From NCBI RefSeq assembly GCF_003001935.1, contig NZ_PVNG01000023.1:167743-231742 (forward strand): 64,000 nt of DNA, in the 5' to 3' direction. The notes under the pieces were generated by a model. It saw only the letters and a program-made list of their open reading frames with translations, was not told the origin of the DNA and searched no databases. Source of the DNA: Nonomuraea fuscirosea. GTDB taxonomy: Bacteria > Actinomycetota > Actinomycetes > Streptosporangiales > Streptosporangiaceae. The translations under genes were made by a program, and so were the position numbers. Of this stretch, positions 26,637 through 35,710 are shown piece by piece. Within the stretch, counting starts at the first letter, position 1, and each line of letters opens with the position of its first letter.

Positions 26637-27488
26637 TCACAGCTCTTCGACCAGTCCCGACAGACCCTCGTGCCCCAGCCCACGGGCGGTGCGCTGGTCG
26701 ATGACGGCCTTCAGCGGCAGGAGCAGGTCCGGCTTGACGTTCTGCTCGCGGAAGGCGCGCACCAGGTTCTCCAGGCCCGCCCGGTTGATCTCCAGGTTGG
26801 ACACCTCCGTGCCGTGCTCGCCGGACTCGATGTTGCCGGCCCAGCCGGCCTGCTGGGCGGCCATCGCGTGCAGCCACGGGGTCAGCAACGTGGTGACGAA
26901 GTCGCGCAGCGGAAGCCCGGCCGCCTTGACCAGGGCCGCGGCCTCCAGGAAACCGGCGATCTGGCCGTACATGCCGGTCAGCATGGCGATGTCGAGCAGC
27001 GGCGCCGACTCAGGGTCCGTACCCGTGAACCGGGGCTCGGCCATGACGGACAGCACCTGCTCATAACGGTCGTAAACCGGACGGGAGCCGCTGTAGAGGA
27101 TGAGGGCGCCCGGCTGGCCGATCATCGGCGGGACGGCCATGATGCCGCCGCCCAGGTAGTCGCCGCCGCGCTCGGCCACCCACTCCGCCGTCCGCCTGGC
27201 CTCGACGGGGCGGCCGGTGGTGAGGTTCACCACGGCCCGGCCCGCCAGCGGCGTGCCGTCCAGGGTCTCCGTGACCGACGCGTGGTCGAGCAGGCAGACG
27301 ATCACCAGCGGGCTCGCCCCCACGGCCTCGTCCGGGCTGTCCGCGAGGACGGCGCCCTCGGCGACCAGGGGCTCGGCCTTGGCGGGGGTACGGTTCCAGA
27401 CGGTGACGTGGTGGCCGGCGGCCATGAGGCTCCTGGCGAGGGCGGCGCCCATGAGTCCGAGGCCAAGAACGGAGATATTTTCCAACAT
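26637..27488 (-). CDS. NADPH-dependent imine reductase-like oxidoreductase
   Basis: 283 aa. The N-terminal Rossmann domain (LGLGLMGAALARSL, then HVTVWNRTPAKAEPLV) and the text GGGIMAVPPMIGQPGALILYSG are the fingerprint of bacterial imine reductases within the 6-phosphogluconate/beta-hydroxyacid dehydrogenase superfamily. The catalytic Asp of the Asp-type IREDs is probably in PLLDIAMLTGMYG. AAGGA precedes the ATG. It reduces cyclic imines or related C=N compounds in vitro; natural substrates are mostly unknown. It is divergent from the SARP-type regulator across 91 bp and is probably its target. The pair sits inside the glucan locus. Confidence 0.88.
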   Translation of the reverse strand: MLENISVLGLGLMGAALARSLMAAGHHVTVWNRTPAKAEPLVAEGAVLADSPDEAVGASPLVIVCLLDHASVTETLDGTPLAGRAVVNLTTGRPVEARRTAEWVAERGGDYLGGGIMAVPPMIGQPGALILYSGSRPVYDRYEQVLSVMAEPRFTGTDPESAPLLDIAMLTGMYGQIAGFLEAAALVKAAGLPLRDFVTTLLTPWLHAMAAQQAGWAGNIESGEHGTEVSNLEINRAGLENLVRAFREQNVKPDLLLPLKAVIDQRTARGLGHEGLSGLVEEL

Positions 27489-27579
27489 TTCAGTGTTCCT
27501 TAGGGATGAGGTCGATACGTCTCACCCTGGTGGTGGGCGGTTATGGTCGGGTTCTGGCTCGGTTATGGAGGGGCGGCGG

Positions 27580-30500
27580 ATGCGGTTCGGGGTGCTGGGC
27601 CCGCTCGTGGTGCGGACGCCGGACGGACGGCCGGTCCACGTCCCGGAGGTCAAGGTCCGGGCGCTGCTGAGCGTGCTCCTCATCCACGCCGGCCGCCCCG
27701 TCTCCGCCGACCGGCTGATCGACGACCTCTGGAACGCCCGCCCGCCCGCCGGGGCCGCCGCCGCGCTGCGGGTCAAGGTCTCGCAACTGCGCCGGGCCCT
27801 CGGCGAACGGGAGCTGGTGGCGTACCGGGCGCCCGGTTACGTGCTGCGCGCCGACCCCGACTCCGTGGACGCCGGCCACTTCGAGTCACTGCTCGGGCGC
27901 GCCCAGCGCACGGATGACCTGGAGGTACGCGCCTCACTGCTGCGTCAGGCCCTGGGGCTGTGGCGCGGCGGGGCGTACGCGGAGTTCGCCGACGAGCCCT
28001 TCGCCCGCGCGGCCGTGGCGCGGCTGGACGAGCAGCGACTGGTGGCCGAGGAGGAACTGGCCGAGACCCGGCTGGCGCTCGGGGAGCACGGCCTGCTCGC
28101 GGCCGACCTGACCGGCCTCGTCGCCGCCCACCCCCTGCGCGAACGACTCCGCGCCGCCCACGTACGAGCCCTCTACCTGGCCGGACGGCAAGGCGAAGCA
28201 CTCGCCAGCCATCGGGACCTACGGCGACGCCTCGCGGAGGACCTGGGCCTCGACCCCGGACCGGAACTGGCCGCCCTGCACCAGGCCATCCTCTCGCGCG
28301 ACCCCTCCCTCACACCGCCTCCCACCCGCCCCAGCACGAACCTCCCCGCCCCACTGACCCACCTGGTGGGCCGAGACGAGGCGGTGACGAAGGTGAGAGC
28401 GCTGTTGCGCACCAACCGCCTCGTCACCCTCACCGGCCCAGGAGGCGTAGGCAAAACCCGCCTCGCCCTGGCCGCCGCCGATCCCGACACCGGACCCACC
28501 GCCGATCCCCACACCGCCACCGATGCCAGCCCCACTACTGGTCCCAGTGTTGGTCCCAGCACCTGGCCCCGCTCTGCCATAGCCACCAAGCGCTTGGACG
28601 GCGGCGACTCCAACGGCGAGGGCGTCGGCGACGGGGGCTTCGACGGTGGGGTGTGGCTGGTGGAACTGGCCTCGCTCGGAGCCGGGGCGGGGGTCGTCGA
28701 GGTGGCCGAGGCGATCGCCGACGTGCTGGGCGTGCGTGACGACGCCCCCGGCGGCATCCTGGAACGCCTGCCCGGGACCCTGCGCGCCGGGCGGACGCTG
28801 CTGGTGCTGGACAACTGCGAGCATGTCGCCGAGCAGGCGGCGACACTGGCCGACCGGCTTCTACGGGCCGCCCCCGGACTGCGCATCCTCGCCACCAGCC
28901 AGGAGTCACTGCGCATCGAAGGCGAGGCCCTGTGGAGCGTCCCGCCACTCGACCGCGCCGCCGCCATCGAACTGTTCACCACCCGAGCCGGCCTCAAGAC
29001 CACCACCACAACTCCCACGAGCACCGGGATCGGCGCTGGAACCAACGTCAACGACGGCGCTGGGCCCCGCACCGGGATCGGCACTGAGACCAACGTCAGG
29101 GACAGTGCGGGGGTCGATGCTGATGTGGCGGAGATCTGTGCGCGGTTGGACGGTATTCCGCTGGCGCTGGAGTTGGCCGCCACCAGGATGCGGGTGTTGA
29201 CGCCACGGCAGCTCGCCGAGCGGCTCGACGACCGGTTCCGGCTGCTCGCATCCGGGCTGCGCGGTGCGCCGGCCAGGCAGCAGACGTTGCGGGCGATGAT
29301 CGACTGGAGCTGGGAGCTGCTGTCGGACGACGAACGGGTGGTGCTGCGGCGGCTGTCCGTGCACGCCGACGGCTGCACGCTGGAGGCGGCCGAGGAGGTC
29401 TGCGCCGAGCCGGGCCTGGACGTGCTCGGCCTGCTGGCCCGCCTGGTCGATCGCTCGCTGGTGACCCGCACCCCCGCCCACGAGACGGGTCGCGGGCCGG
29501 CGGCCGAGCCTCGGTACCGGCTGCTGGAGTCGGTGGCCGCCTACTGCCAGGAGCGGCTGGAGGAGGCCGGCGAGCTGACCGCCGTCCGGCACAGGCACCT
29601 GCGTCACTACACCGCCCTGGCCGTCCGGATGGAGCCACGCCTGCGCGGCCCCGAGCAGTGCGACGCGCTCGTACGGCTGGACGCCGAGACCGCGAACCTG
29701 AGAACGGCGCTGGAGAGGGCGGTGCGCGAGGGGGTTCCCGGCGAGGCGCTCCGGCTGGTGAACGCCATGGCCTGGTACTGGGTGCTACGCGGCAGACTGG
29801 GCGAGGGCCGCAGAGCCCTGGAAACAGCCCTGTCCGTGGCACGTCCCGGCGATGGAGGCGCGGCGAAGACCGAGGTGTGGTCCGGCGATCCGGGAGCAGC
29901 GGAGGCTGAGGTGTGGTTGGCCGGGTTTCAGTTGTTGGCGGGGCGGCTGGCCGTCCTGGATCGGGAGTGGTTTGCCGGGATTGAGGATGTGCGCAGGCGG
30001 GCCGGGGCGCGGTGGTTCGCGGGGTTCGCGCTGCTGGGTTATGAGGACGCGGCGGACAGTGAGGCGCTGCTGGCGGCGGCGCTGGTGGAGTTCCGCGAGC
30101 TGGGCGACACCTGGGGCACGGCGGCCGCGCTGACCGTGCTGGCCCGGCACTCGGCGCTGCGTGGCGACCTGGCCGGGCTGCGGAAGCACGCCGAGCAAGG
30201 GCTTGCCCTGTTCCGGCGGGCCGGTGACCGGTGGGGGGAGCTGCGGGCGGCGGAGAACCTGGCGATGCTGGCCGAGATCACCGGCGACTACGATCGGGCC
30301 ACGGCGCTGCGCCGGGAGATCCTGGGGATGGCGGAGGAGCTGGAGCTGTGGAGCTCGGTGTCGGACGCGCTGTCCCGGCTGGGCCGCATCGCGATGCTGG
30401 AGGGCGAGCACGCGCGGGCCGACGACTACCACGAACGGGCGCGGCTGCTGGCCGTCGCGCAGTCGAACCGTCCGGCGGAGGAGTTCGCCGAGCTGGGCCT

Positions 30501-30606
30501 GGCGCTGGGGGCGCCAGACAGGGGCGGCTCGACGAAGCGGAGCGGCGGCTGCGCGCCTGGCTGGGCTGGGTCGAGGACGTGTCGGGCGATCCGGGCGCGG
30601 CGCTGA
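27580..30606 (+). CDS. AfsR/SARP-type regulator with NB-ARC ATPase and TPR domains; C-terminus frameshifted
   Basis: 1008 aa as read, from the ATG at 27580 (GGAGGGG upstream; an ATG at 27565 is the alternative). Order: OmpR-like DNA-binding domain (~1-95), bacterial transcriptional activation domain (~95-245, ending GLDPGPELAALHQAIL), NB-ARC with Walker A LTGPGGVGKTRLAL, then TPR helices. Two Thr/Gly/Asp-rich low-complexity inserts interrupt the ATPase (27,480-28,640 region at ~28,480-28,640 and 28,990-29,115). The reading frame is lost near 30,510: the last ~32 residues are junk, and good TPR text continues in another frame to 30,923. Likely regulates the divergent imine reductase gene if still active. 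Confidence 0.85.
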   Translation: MRFGVLGPLVVRTPDGRPVHVPEVKVRALLSVLLIHAGRPVSADRLIDDLWNARPPAGAAAALRVKVSQLRRALGERELVAYRAPGYVLRADPDSVDAGHFESLLGRAQRTDDLEVRASLLRQALGLWRGGAYAEFADEPFARAAVARLDEQRLVAEEELAETRLALGEHGLLAADLTGLVAAHPLRERLRAAHVRALYLAGRQGEALASHRDLRRRLAEDLGLDPGPELAALHQAILSRDPSLTPPPTRPSTNLPAPLTHLVGRDEAVTKVRALLRTNRLVTLTGPGGVGKTRLALAAADPDTGPTADPHTATDASPTTGPSVGPSTWPRSAIATKRLDGGDSNGEGVGDGGFDGGVWLVELASLGAGAGVVEVAEAIADVLGVRDDAPGGILERLPGTLRAGRTLLVLDNCEHVAEQAATLADRLLRAAPGLRILATSQESLRIEGEALWSVPPLDRAAAIELFTTRAGLKTTTTTPTSTGIGAGTNVNDGAGPRTGIGTETNVRDSAGVDADVAEICARLDGIPLALELAATRMRVLTPRQLAERLDDRFRLLASGLRGAPARQQTLRAMIDWSWELLSDDERVVLRRLSVHADGCTLEAAEEVCAEPGLDVLGLLARLVDRSLVTRTPAHETGRGPAAEPRYRLLESVAAYCQERLEEAGELTAVRHRHLRHYTALAVRMEPRLRGPEQCDALVRLDAETANLRTALERAVREGVPGEALRLVNAMAWYWVLRGRLGEGRRALETALSVARPGDGGAAKTEVWSGDPGAAEAEVWLAGFQLLAGRLAVLDREWFAGIEDVRRRAGARWFAGFALLGYEDAADSEALLAAALVEFRELGDTWGTAAALTVLARHSALRGDLAGLRKHAEQGLALFRRAGDRWGELRAAENLAMLAEITGDYDRATALRREILGMAEELELWSSVSDALSRLGRIAMLEGEHARADDYHERARLLAVAQSNRPAEEFAELGLALGAPDRGGSTKRSGGCAPGWAGSRTCRAIRARR

Positions 30607-30923
30607 TCCTGGCCGAGCTGGGGTTCGTGGCTGAGCAGCGCGGCGACGCGGCGGGCGCGCTGGACCTGCAGCGCCAGGGCCTGGCGGTGGCCCGCAGGGT
30701 GGGCGATCCGCGAGCGATCGCCCTGGCGATGGAGGGACTGGCGGGCGCGCAGACGCTGGCCGGGCGGCACCAGGAGGCCGCGCGATTGCTGGGCGAGGCG
30801 GCCGCACTGAGGGAGTCGGTGGGCGCCCCACTGCCGCCGGGCGAGCGGGGCGACGTGGAACGCATCACGGCGAGGGTGAAGCAGGCCCTCGAACCGGACC
30901 GAACGCCTCCGCCGACGCGATGA
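30510..30923 (+). pseudogene. Out-of-frame C-terminal TPR remnant of the SARP-type regulator
   Basis: Reading from about 30,510 in the third frame gives about 137 residues of coherent TPR sequence (RQGRLDEAERRLRAWLGW, then ILAELGFVAEQRGDAAGALD) ending at a TGA at 30,921-30,923. It matches what should follow ELGLALGA in the main frame. A single-base loss in GGGGGCGCCAGACAGGGG (30,507-30,524) explains it. The full gene would be 27,580-30,923, about 1,115 aa. It is either a real frameshift or an assembly error in a G-rich run. Confidence 0.8.
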
Positions 30924-30939
30924 ACCACGCAAGCACAGA

Positions 30940-31085
30940 GCCCAGCGCGAAGGTCAGCGCGGGGGCCGACGCAGAGGCCGGCGCTGAGCCCGGTGCAAAG
31001 GCGGACGCAGAGGCCAGCGCGGAGCCCGCGTGCTCAGCCCGGCGCAGAGCCGACGCAGAGGCCAGCGCGCAGGTCCGCACGAGGA
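30940..31085. repeat. Degenerate tandem repeat of GACGCAGAGGCCAGCGCGGAGCCC-like units
   Basis: The 341-bp gap between the broken regulator and glgB opens with about five imperfect copies of a ~30-bp unit built on GACGCAGAGGCC. The tract is open in several frames, giving Ala/Glu/Asp-rich text on the plus strand and Ala/Ser-rich text on the minus. A short frame at 30,920-31,174 overlaps the regulator stop (ATGA), but its repetitive, family-less sequence does not convince me it is a gene. The remainder, 31,086-31,264, holds no gene and presumably the glgB promoter. Confidence 0.6.
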
Positions 31086-31264
31086 CCCGGCGGTGGGGCG
31101 GACGATCTGCTGCGCGAAGGGGGCGGCAAAGGGTGGGGAAAGGATTGATAGACCCCTTCGGCATCGTCCTGTAATAAACCCGCGATTTCGCACTTCCGGT
31201 GATTGTCGCGGTGAAAGCGGGCAGTGCCTGGGATGGACGGTCATCTTAGGGCAGGGTTGGGAGC

Positions 31265-33427
31265 ATGCCGATGAGGACAGAGCTCGACCGCCTGGCGGGC
31301 GGGGCGCACCATGATCCGCACTCCGTGCTCGGAGCGCACCCCGTGTCCGGCGGGGTGGTCTTCCGCACGCTGCGGCCGATGGCGGAGCGCGTGCGGGTGG
31401 TGCTGGACGACGGCTCTGCCCACGACATGAAGCACCAGGCCCACGGGGTGTTCGAGGTGACGGTCCCGGGGCTGGACAAGGTGCCCGACTACCGGTTCAG
31501 CGTCCAGTACGCCGGCGCGGAGCCGTACGAGGTGCTCGATCCTTATCGGCACTGGCCCACGCTGGGCGAGGTGGACCTGCACCTCATCGGCGAGGGGCGG
31601 CACGAGCGGCTGTGGGAGGCGCTCGGGGCGCGGGTGATGGAGCACCAGGACGTCGACGGCACCGCGTTCGCCGTCTGGGCGCCGAACGCGCGCGGCATCA
31701 GGATCGTCGGCGACTTCAACCACTGGGACGGCACCGCCTACCCGATGCGCTCGCTGGGCCGGTCGGGGGTGTGGGAGCTGTTCGTGCCGGGGCTGGGCGC
31801 GGGGCAGCGGTACAAGTACCAGGTGCTGGGCGCCGACGGCGTGTGGCGGGACAAGGCCGACCCGATGGCCAGGCGGACCGAGGTGCCGCCGCTGACGGCG
31901 TCGGTGATCGACAAGTCCGACTACAGCTGGCAGGACGACGCCTGGATGGTCGAGCGGCGTCAGGCGCAGGCGCAAACGGCACCGATGAGCGTCTACGAGG
32001 TGCACCTCGGCTCGTGGCGGCCGGGGCTGTCGTACGTGGAGCTGGCCGACCAGTTGTCCGAGTACGTCGCCGACATGGGTTTCACCCACGTGGAGCTGCT
32101 GCCGGTGGCCGAGCACCCGTTCGGCGGGTCGTGGGGCTACCAGGTGACCTCCTATTACGCCCCGACGGCCAGGTTCGGCACGCCCGACGAGTTCCGTCAC
32201 TTCGTGGACCGCCTGCATCGGCGCGGCATCGGCGTGCTGCTCGACTGGGTGCCGGCCCACTTCCCGATGGACGAGTGGGCGCTGGCCCGGTTCGACGGCA
32301 CCCCGCTCTACGAGCACGCCGACCCGGCCAGGGGCGAGCACCCCGACTGGGGCACCTACGTGTTCGACTTCGGCCGCAGGGAGGTGCGCAACTTCCTGGT
32401 CGCCAACGCCCTGTTCTGGCTGAAGGAGTTCCACGTCGACGGCCTGCGGGTGGACGCGGTGGCCTCGATGCTCTACCTGGACTACTCGCGGCGCGAGGGC
32501 GAGTGGACGCCCAACGTGTACGGCGGCAGGGAGAACCTCGACGCGGTCGAGTTCCTCAAGGAGATGAACTCGGTCTGCTACCGGGAGGCTCCCGGCATCT
32601 CGACCGTGGCCGAGGAGTCGACGGCCTGGCCGGGGGTCTCGCGGCCGGTGCACCTGGGCGGGCTCGGGTTCGGCTTCAAGTGGAACATGGGCTGGATGCA
32701 CGACACGCTCGAATACCTGCGCCACGAGCCGGTCTTCCGCCAGTACCACCACCATCAGCTGACGTTCTCGCTGCTGTACGCCTACTCCGAGAACTACGTG
32801 CTGCCGCTGTCGCACGACGAGGTCGTCCACGGCAAGGGCTCGCTGCTGGGCAAGATGCCGGGCGACGAGTGGCAGCGCTTCGCGCAGCTGCGGGCACTCC
32901 TGGCGTTCATGTGGGCGCATCCGGGCAAGCAGCTGCTGTTCATGGGCGGCGAGTTCGGTCAGGGCTCGGAGTGGTCGGAGGAGCGCGGGCTGGACTGGTG
33001 GGTGCTGGAGTTCGACGGGCACCAGGGGGTGCAGCGGCTGGTCCGTGATCTCAACCGGCTCTACCGCGAGACTCCCGCCCTGTGGGAGCAGGACTGCAAG
33101 CCCGAGGGGTTCCGGTGGATCGACGCCGACGACGCCTCGGGCAACACGTTCTCGTTCGTCCGTTACGCGAACGACGGCTCGGCGGTGGCGTGCGTGGTGA
33201 ACTTCAGCGGCGGCCCGCACGAGAACTACAAGCTCGGGCTCCCGTACGCCGGGCAGTGGTCAGAGGCGGTCAACACCGACGCCTACGACTACTGGGGCAG
33301 CGGCGTGGGCAACATGGGGACGGTCGAGGCCACGGAGGAGCCGTGGCACGGGCTGCCCTGCTCGGCCACGTTGCGGGTGCCGCCGCTGGGCGCGGTGTGG
33401 CTCACGCACGAGGGCGGTGCCCGCTGA
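31265..33427 (+). CDS. glgB: 1,4-alpha-glucan branching enzyme
   Basis: 720 aa from the ATG at 31265 (an ATG two codons later is also possible). Two N-terminal carbohydrate-binding modules (DPHSVLGAHP, then FAVWAPNARGIRIVGDFNHWDG) precede the GH13_9 barrel. Catalytic residues: nucleophile Asp in GLRVDAVASML, Glu in TVAEESTAWPG, Asp in LSHDEVVHGKG. It introduces alpha-1,6 branches into GlgE product. In most actinomycetes it follows glgE-treS-mak directly; here an imine reductase, a regulator and a repeat tract separate them by 4.7 kb. Confidence 0.96.
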   Translation: MPMRTELDRLAGGAHHDPHSVLGAHPVSGGVVFRTLRPMAERVRVVLDDGSAHDMKHQAHGVFEVTVPGLDKVPDYRFSVQYAGAEPYEVLDPYRHWPTLGEVDLHLIGEGRHERLWEALGARVMEHQDVDGTAFAVWAPNARGIRIVGDFNHWDGTAYPMRSLGRSGVWELFVPGLGAGQRYKYQVLGADGVWRDKADPMARRTEVPPLTASVIDKSDYSWQDDAWMVERRQAQAQTAPMSVYEVHLGSWRPGLSYVELADQLSEYVADMGFTHVELLPVAEHPFGGSWGYQVTSYYAPTARFGTPDEFRHFVDRLHRRGIGVLLDWVPAHFPMDEWALARFDGTPLYEHADPARGEHPDWGTYVFDFGRREVRNFLVANALFWLKEFHVDGLRVDAVASMLYLDYSRREGEWTPNVYGGRENLDAVEFLKEMNSVCYREAPGISTVAEESTAWPGVSRPVHLGGLGFGFKWNMGWMHDTLEYLRHEPVFRQYHHHQLTFSLLYAYSENYVLPLSHDEVVHGKGSLLGKMPGDEWQRFAQLRALLAFMWAHPGKQLLFMGGEFGQGSEWSEERGLDWWVLEFDGHQGVQRLVRDLNRLYRETPALWEQDCKPEGFRWIDADDASGNTFSFVRYANDGSAVACVVNFSGGPHENYKLGLPYAGQWSEAVNTDAYDYWGSGVGNMGTVEATEEPWHGLPCSATLRVPPLGAVWLTHEGGAR

Positions 33428-33533
33428 GCGTTTGAGCTGCGGCCGCTGAAAGTTCGGTGAGAAACCGGCCTGGGGGCCTGTGCGTGTCGGGCAAATCGCC
33501 CTAAACTCCGAGATCATCCCCCTCGGAGGACGC

Positions 33534-35516
33534 GTGCGATTCCGCCCCTTGATCGTGAGCTCGATCGTTCTGGTCCTGCTGCCGTTATCGGCTCCGGCCT
33601 ACGCGGAGGACCCGACGCTCCTCCCCACGCCGGGCACGTCCCAGACGCCGGCGGCGCCGCCCCCGGCCGAGGACCCCGCTCCGCCCGAAACCCCGCCGGC
33701 CGAGACGCCGCCCGCTGAGGAGCCGTCCGGTCCCGAGAGCAAGGTCGAAGCCGGCCTGGGCGTGGACGGCGGCACCGAACGGGCCATCGTCGAGCTGACC
33801 GACCCCGCCGCGAACGCCACCGTCGCGACCCAGGCCGCGACCGAGAGCGTGGACGTGGTGCTGCAGCCGCTGAGCGGTTCGTTCATGGTCGTCGAGGGCA
33901 CGGCGGAGGAGCTGGCCAAGCTGGCCGAGGACCCCCGGGTCACCTCCATCCACCGCGACCGTACATACCTGCCGGCCGACGTCTCCGCCAACCTGTCGCT
34001 GATCGGCGCCGACCAGGCGCACGCGAAGAGCTTCACCGGCGCCGACCAGGCGGTGGCCGTGCTCGACACCGGCATCGACCCGAACCACCCGTGGTTCGCC
34101 GGCCGCATCGTGGCGCAGGCGTGCTTCTCCGCGACGGAGGAGGCCGGCGTCGAGTCGCTCTGCCCGAACGGGGCGAACAAGCAGACCGACGGCGCGGCGG
34201 CCGACGCCACCACGGCGAAGTGCCTGGCCGGGACCGTGAACATGTGCGACCACGGCTCCCACGTGGCCGGCATCGCGGCCGGCACCGGCGGCGTGGCACC
34301 GGGCGCGAACATCGTGGCGGTGCAGGTGTTCAGCCGGATCAACGACGAGGAGCTCTGCGGCGAGCCGTCGTGCCTGATGGCGTACGAGTCGTCGCTGCGC
34401 GAGGCGCTGGACTACGTGGGGACGCTGAACCAGCCGATCGCCGCGGTCAACCTCAGCCTGGGCGGCATGCTGTACGAGTCGAACTGCGACGGGACCGAGG
34501 AGGGCGCGGTCTTCAAGGAGAAGATCGACGCGCTGCTGGCCAAGAACATCGCGACCGTGGTGGCCGCGGGCAACGAGTTCTTCGACGGCGTCTCCCACCC
34601 GGCCTGCGTCTCCTCGGCGGTGGCCGTCGGCGCCAACGACAACTCCGACGCCGTCGCCGACTTCTCCAACCGCGGCGCGCTGCTGGACCTGTTCGCTCCC
34701 GGCGTGGACATCGAGTCGTCGGTGCCGGACAACGCCACGACCGTCTACAGCGGCACCTCGATGGCGACCCCGCATGTGGCCGGCGCGCTGGCGCTGATGA
34801 AGGCGGCCACGCCGGACGTCCCGATGACCGAGCTGATCGACAAGCTGAAGAGCACCGGCCGGCCGTACGTGTACGACTCCAACGGCGCCCAGGTCACCAC
34901 GCCGCGCCTGGACCTGGCGGCGGCCCTGGCCGGGGCGGCGCAGCAGCCGCCCATCACGCAGGCCCCGACGCAGCCGGGCCCCGGCGACACCAGCGGCCCC
35001 AGCCCCGAGCCCGAGGACTCGTCGACTCCCGATCCGGACCCCGGGACCGAGCCGGAGCCGGAGCCCACGTCGTCGACCAGCCCGGTCCCGCTGCCGACGG
35101 TCACGGTCACGGTGACCGTCACCCACACGGCGAAGCCGGTGGCCGCGGTGTGCACGCGCGGCACGACGGCCAAGAAGCTGACGGCCAAGAAATGGGCGAT
35201 CGAGCTGCACCGCGGCAGCGGCTCCCTCTCCGACGCCACGCTCACCTGCTACCTGAAGCTGATCGGCAAGTCCAGCAAGGTCTTCCCCGAGCTGACGAAG
35301 GCGTCGTCACTGGGCAAGGCGTACCGCGTGCTAAAGAACACCAGGACCGGCAAGGCCAAGCTCGACGGCGCGCTGCTGACGGCCTGGCTGAACTGGGCGC
35401 ACGGCACCAACGGCACCACCTCGCTGACGGCCGGCGAGAAGGTGCGGCTCAGCGCCAAGCCGTCCGCGGCGGCGCTGAAGAAGGCCACCAAGGCTGTCCT
35501 CAATTCCGTTAAATAG
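33534..35516 (+). CDS. Secreted subtilase (S8 peptidase) with proline-rich linker and basic C-terminal domain
   Basis: 660 aa from the GTG at 33534, which follows CGGAGGA and opens a Sec signal peptide (cut after PAYA); the frame is open from 33480 without signal-peptide character. A Pro/Glu-rich stretch and an I9-like propeptide precede the catalytic domain. The triad is Asp in AVLDTGIDPNHP, His in CDHGSHVAGIAAG and Ser in GTSMATPHVAG. A Pro/Thr/Ser linker (~485-535) leads to a ~120-residue Lys/Ala-rich C-terminal domain with two Cys (AVCTRGTTAKKL, then LTCYLKLIGKSSK), absent from the two paralogs that follow. That domain may bind wall or substrate; I do not recognise it. Confidence 0.92.
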   Translation: MRFRPLIVSSIVLVLLPLSAPAYAEDPTLLPTPGTSQTPAAPPPAEDPAPPETPPAETPPAEEPSGPESKVEAGLGVDGGTERAIVELTDPAANATVATQAATESVDVVLQPLSGSFMVVEGTAEELAKLAEDPRVTSIHRDRTYLPADVSANLSLIGADQAHAKSFTGADQAVAVLDTGIDPNHPWFAGRIVAQACFSATEEAGVESLCPNGANKQTDGAAADATTAKCLAGTVNMCDHGSHVAGIAAGTGGVAPGANIVAVQVFSRINDEELCGEPSCLMAYESSLREALDYVGTLNQPIAAVNLSLGGMLYESNCDGTEEGAVFKEKIDALLAKNIATVVAAGNEFFDGVSHPACVSSAVAVGANDNSDAVADFSNRGALLDLFAPGVDIESSVPDNATTVYSGTSMATPHVAGALALMKAATPDVPMTELIDKLKSTGRPYVYDSNGAQVTTPRLDLAAALAGAAQQPPITQAPTQPGPGDTSGPSPEPEDSSTPDPDPGTEPEPEPTSSTSPVPLPTVTVTVTVTHTAKPVAAVCTRGTTAKKLTAKKWAIELHRGSGSLSDATLTCYLKLIGKSSKVFPELTKASSLGKAYRVLKNTRTGKAKLDGALLTAWLNWAHGTNGTTSLTAGEKVRLSAKPSAAALKKATKAVLNSVK

Positions 35517-35526
35517 CGAGAAGTCC

Positions 35527-35560
35527 AGAAAGGGCCGGTCAAATCTGACCGGCCCTTTCT
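35527..35560 (+). terminator. Strong intrinsic-type terminator after the first subtilase
   Basis: Perfect 15-bp arms (35527-35541 and 35546-35560, core AAAGGGCCGGTCA) with an AATC loop begin 10 bp after the stop codon, followed by a pyrimidine-rich tail. It should separate the first subtilase transcript from the next gene. Confidence 0.9.
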
Positions 35561-35710
35561 CGTCTCGCTCTTTAAGGCAAAAAAGCCTCCAACGTTTCTC
35601 TGGGCTACATACGTCACTGACATCACACTTGTCACACGGGGGGATGTAAACGGCTGTACGCAGCCGGGAGCCGGACCAAAGCTTCACGGCTCCAGCCCCG
35701 GGAGGAAAAA

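Noticed and set aside
30920..31174. Small 84-aa gene overlapping the regulator stop
   Set aside because: Its sequence is produced by the tandem repeat (Ala/Glu/Asp text) and ends in frame-independent Arg-rich filler, with no independent ribosome-binding evidence.
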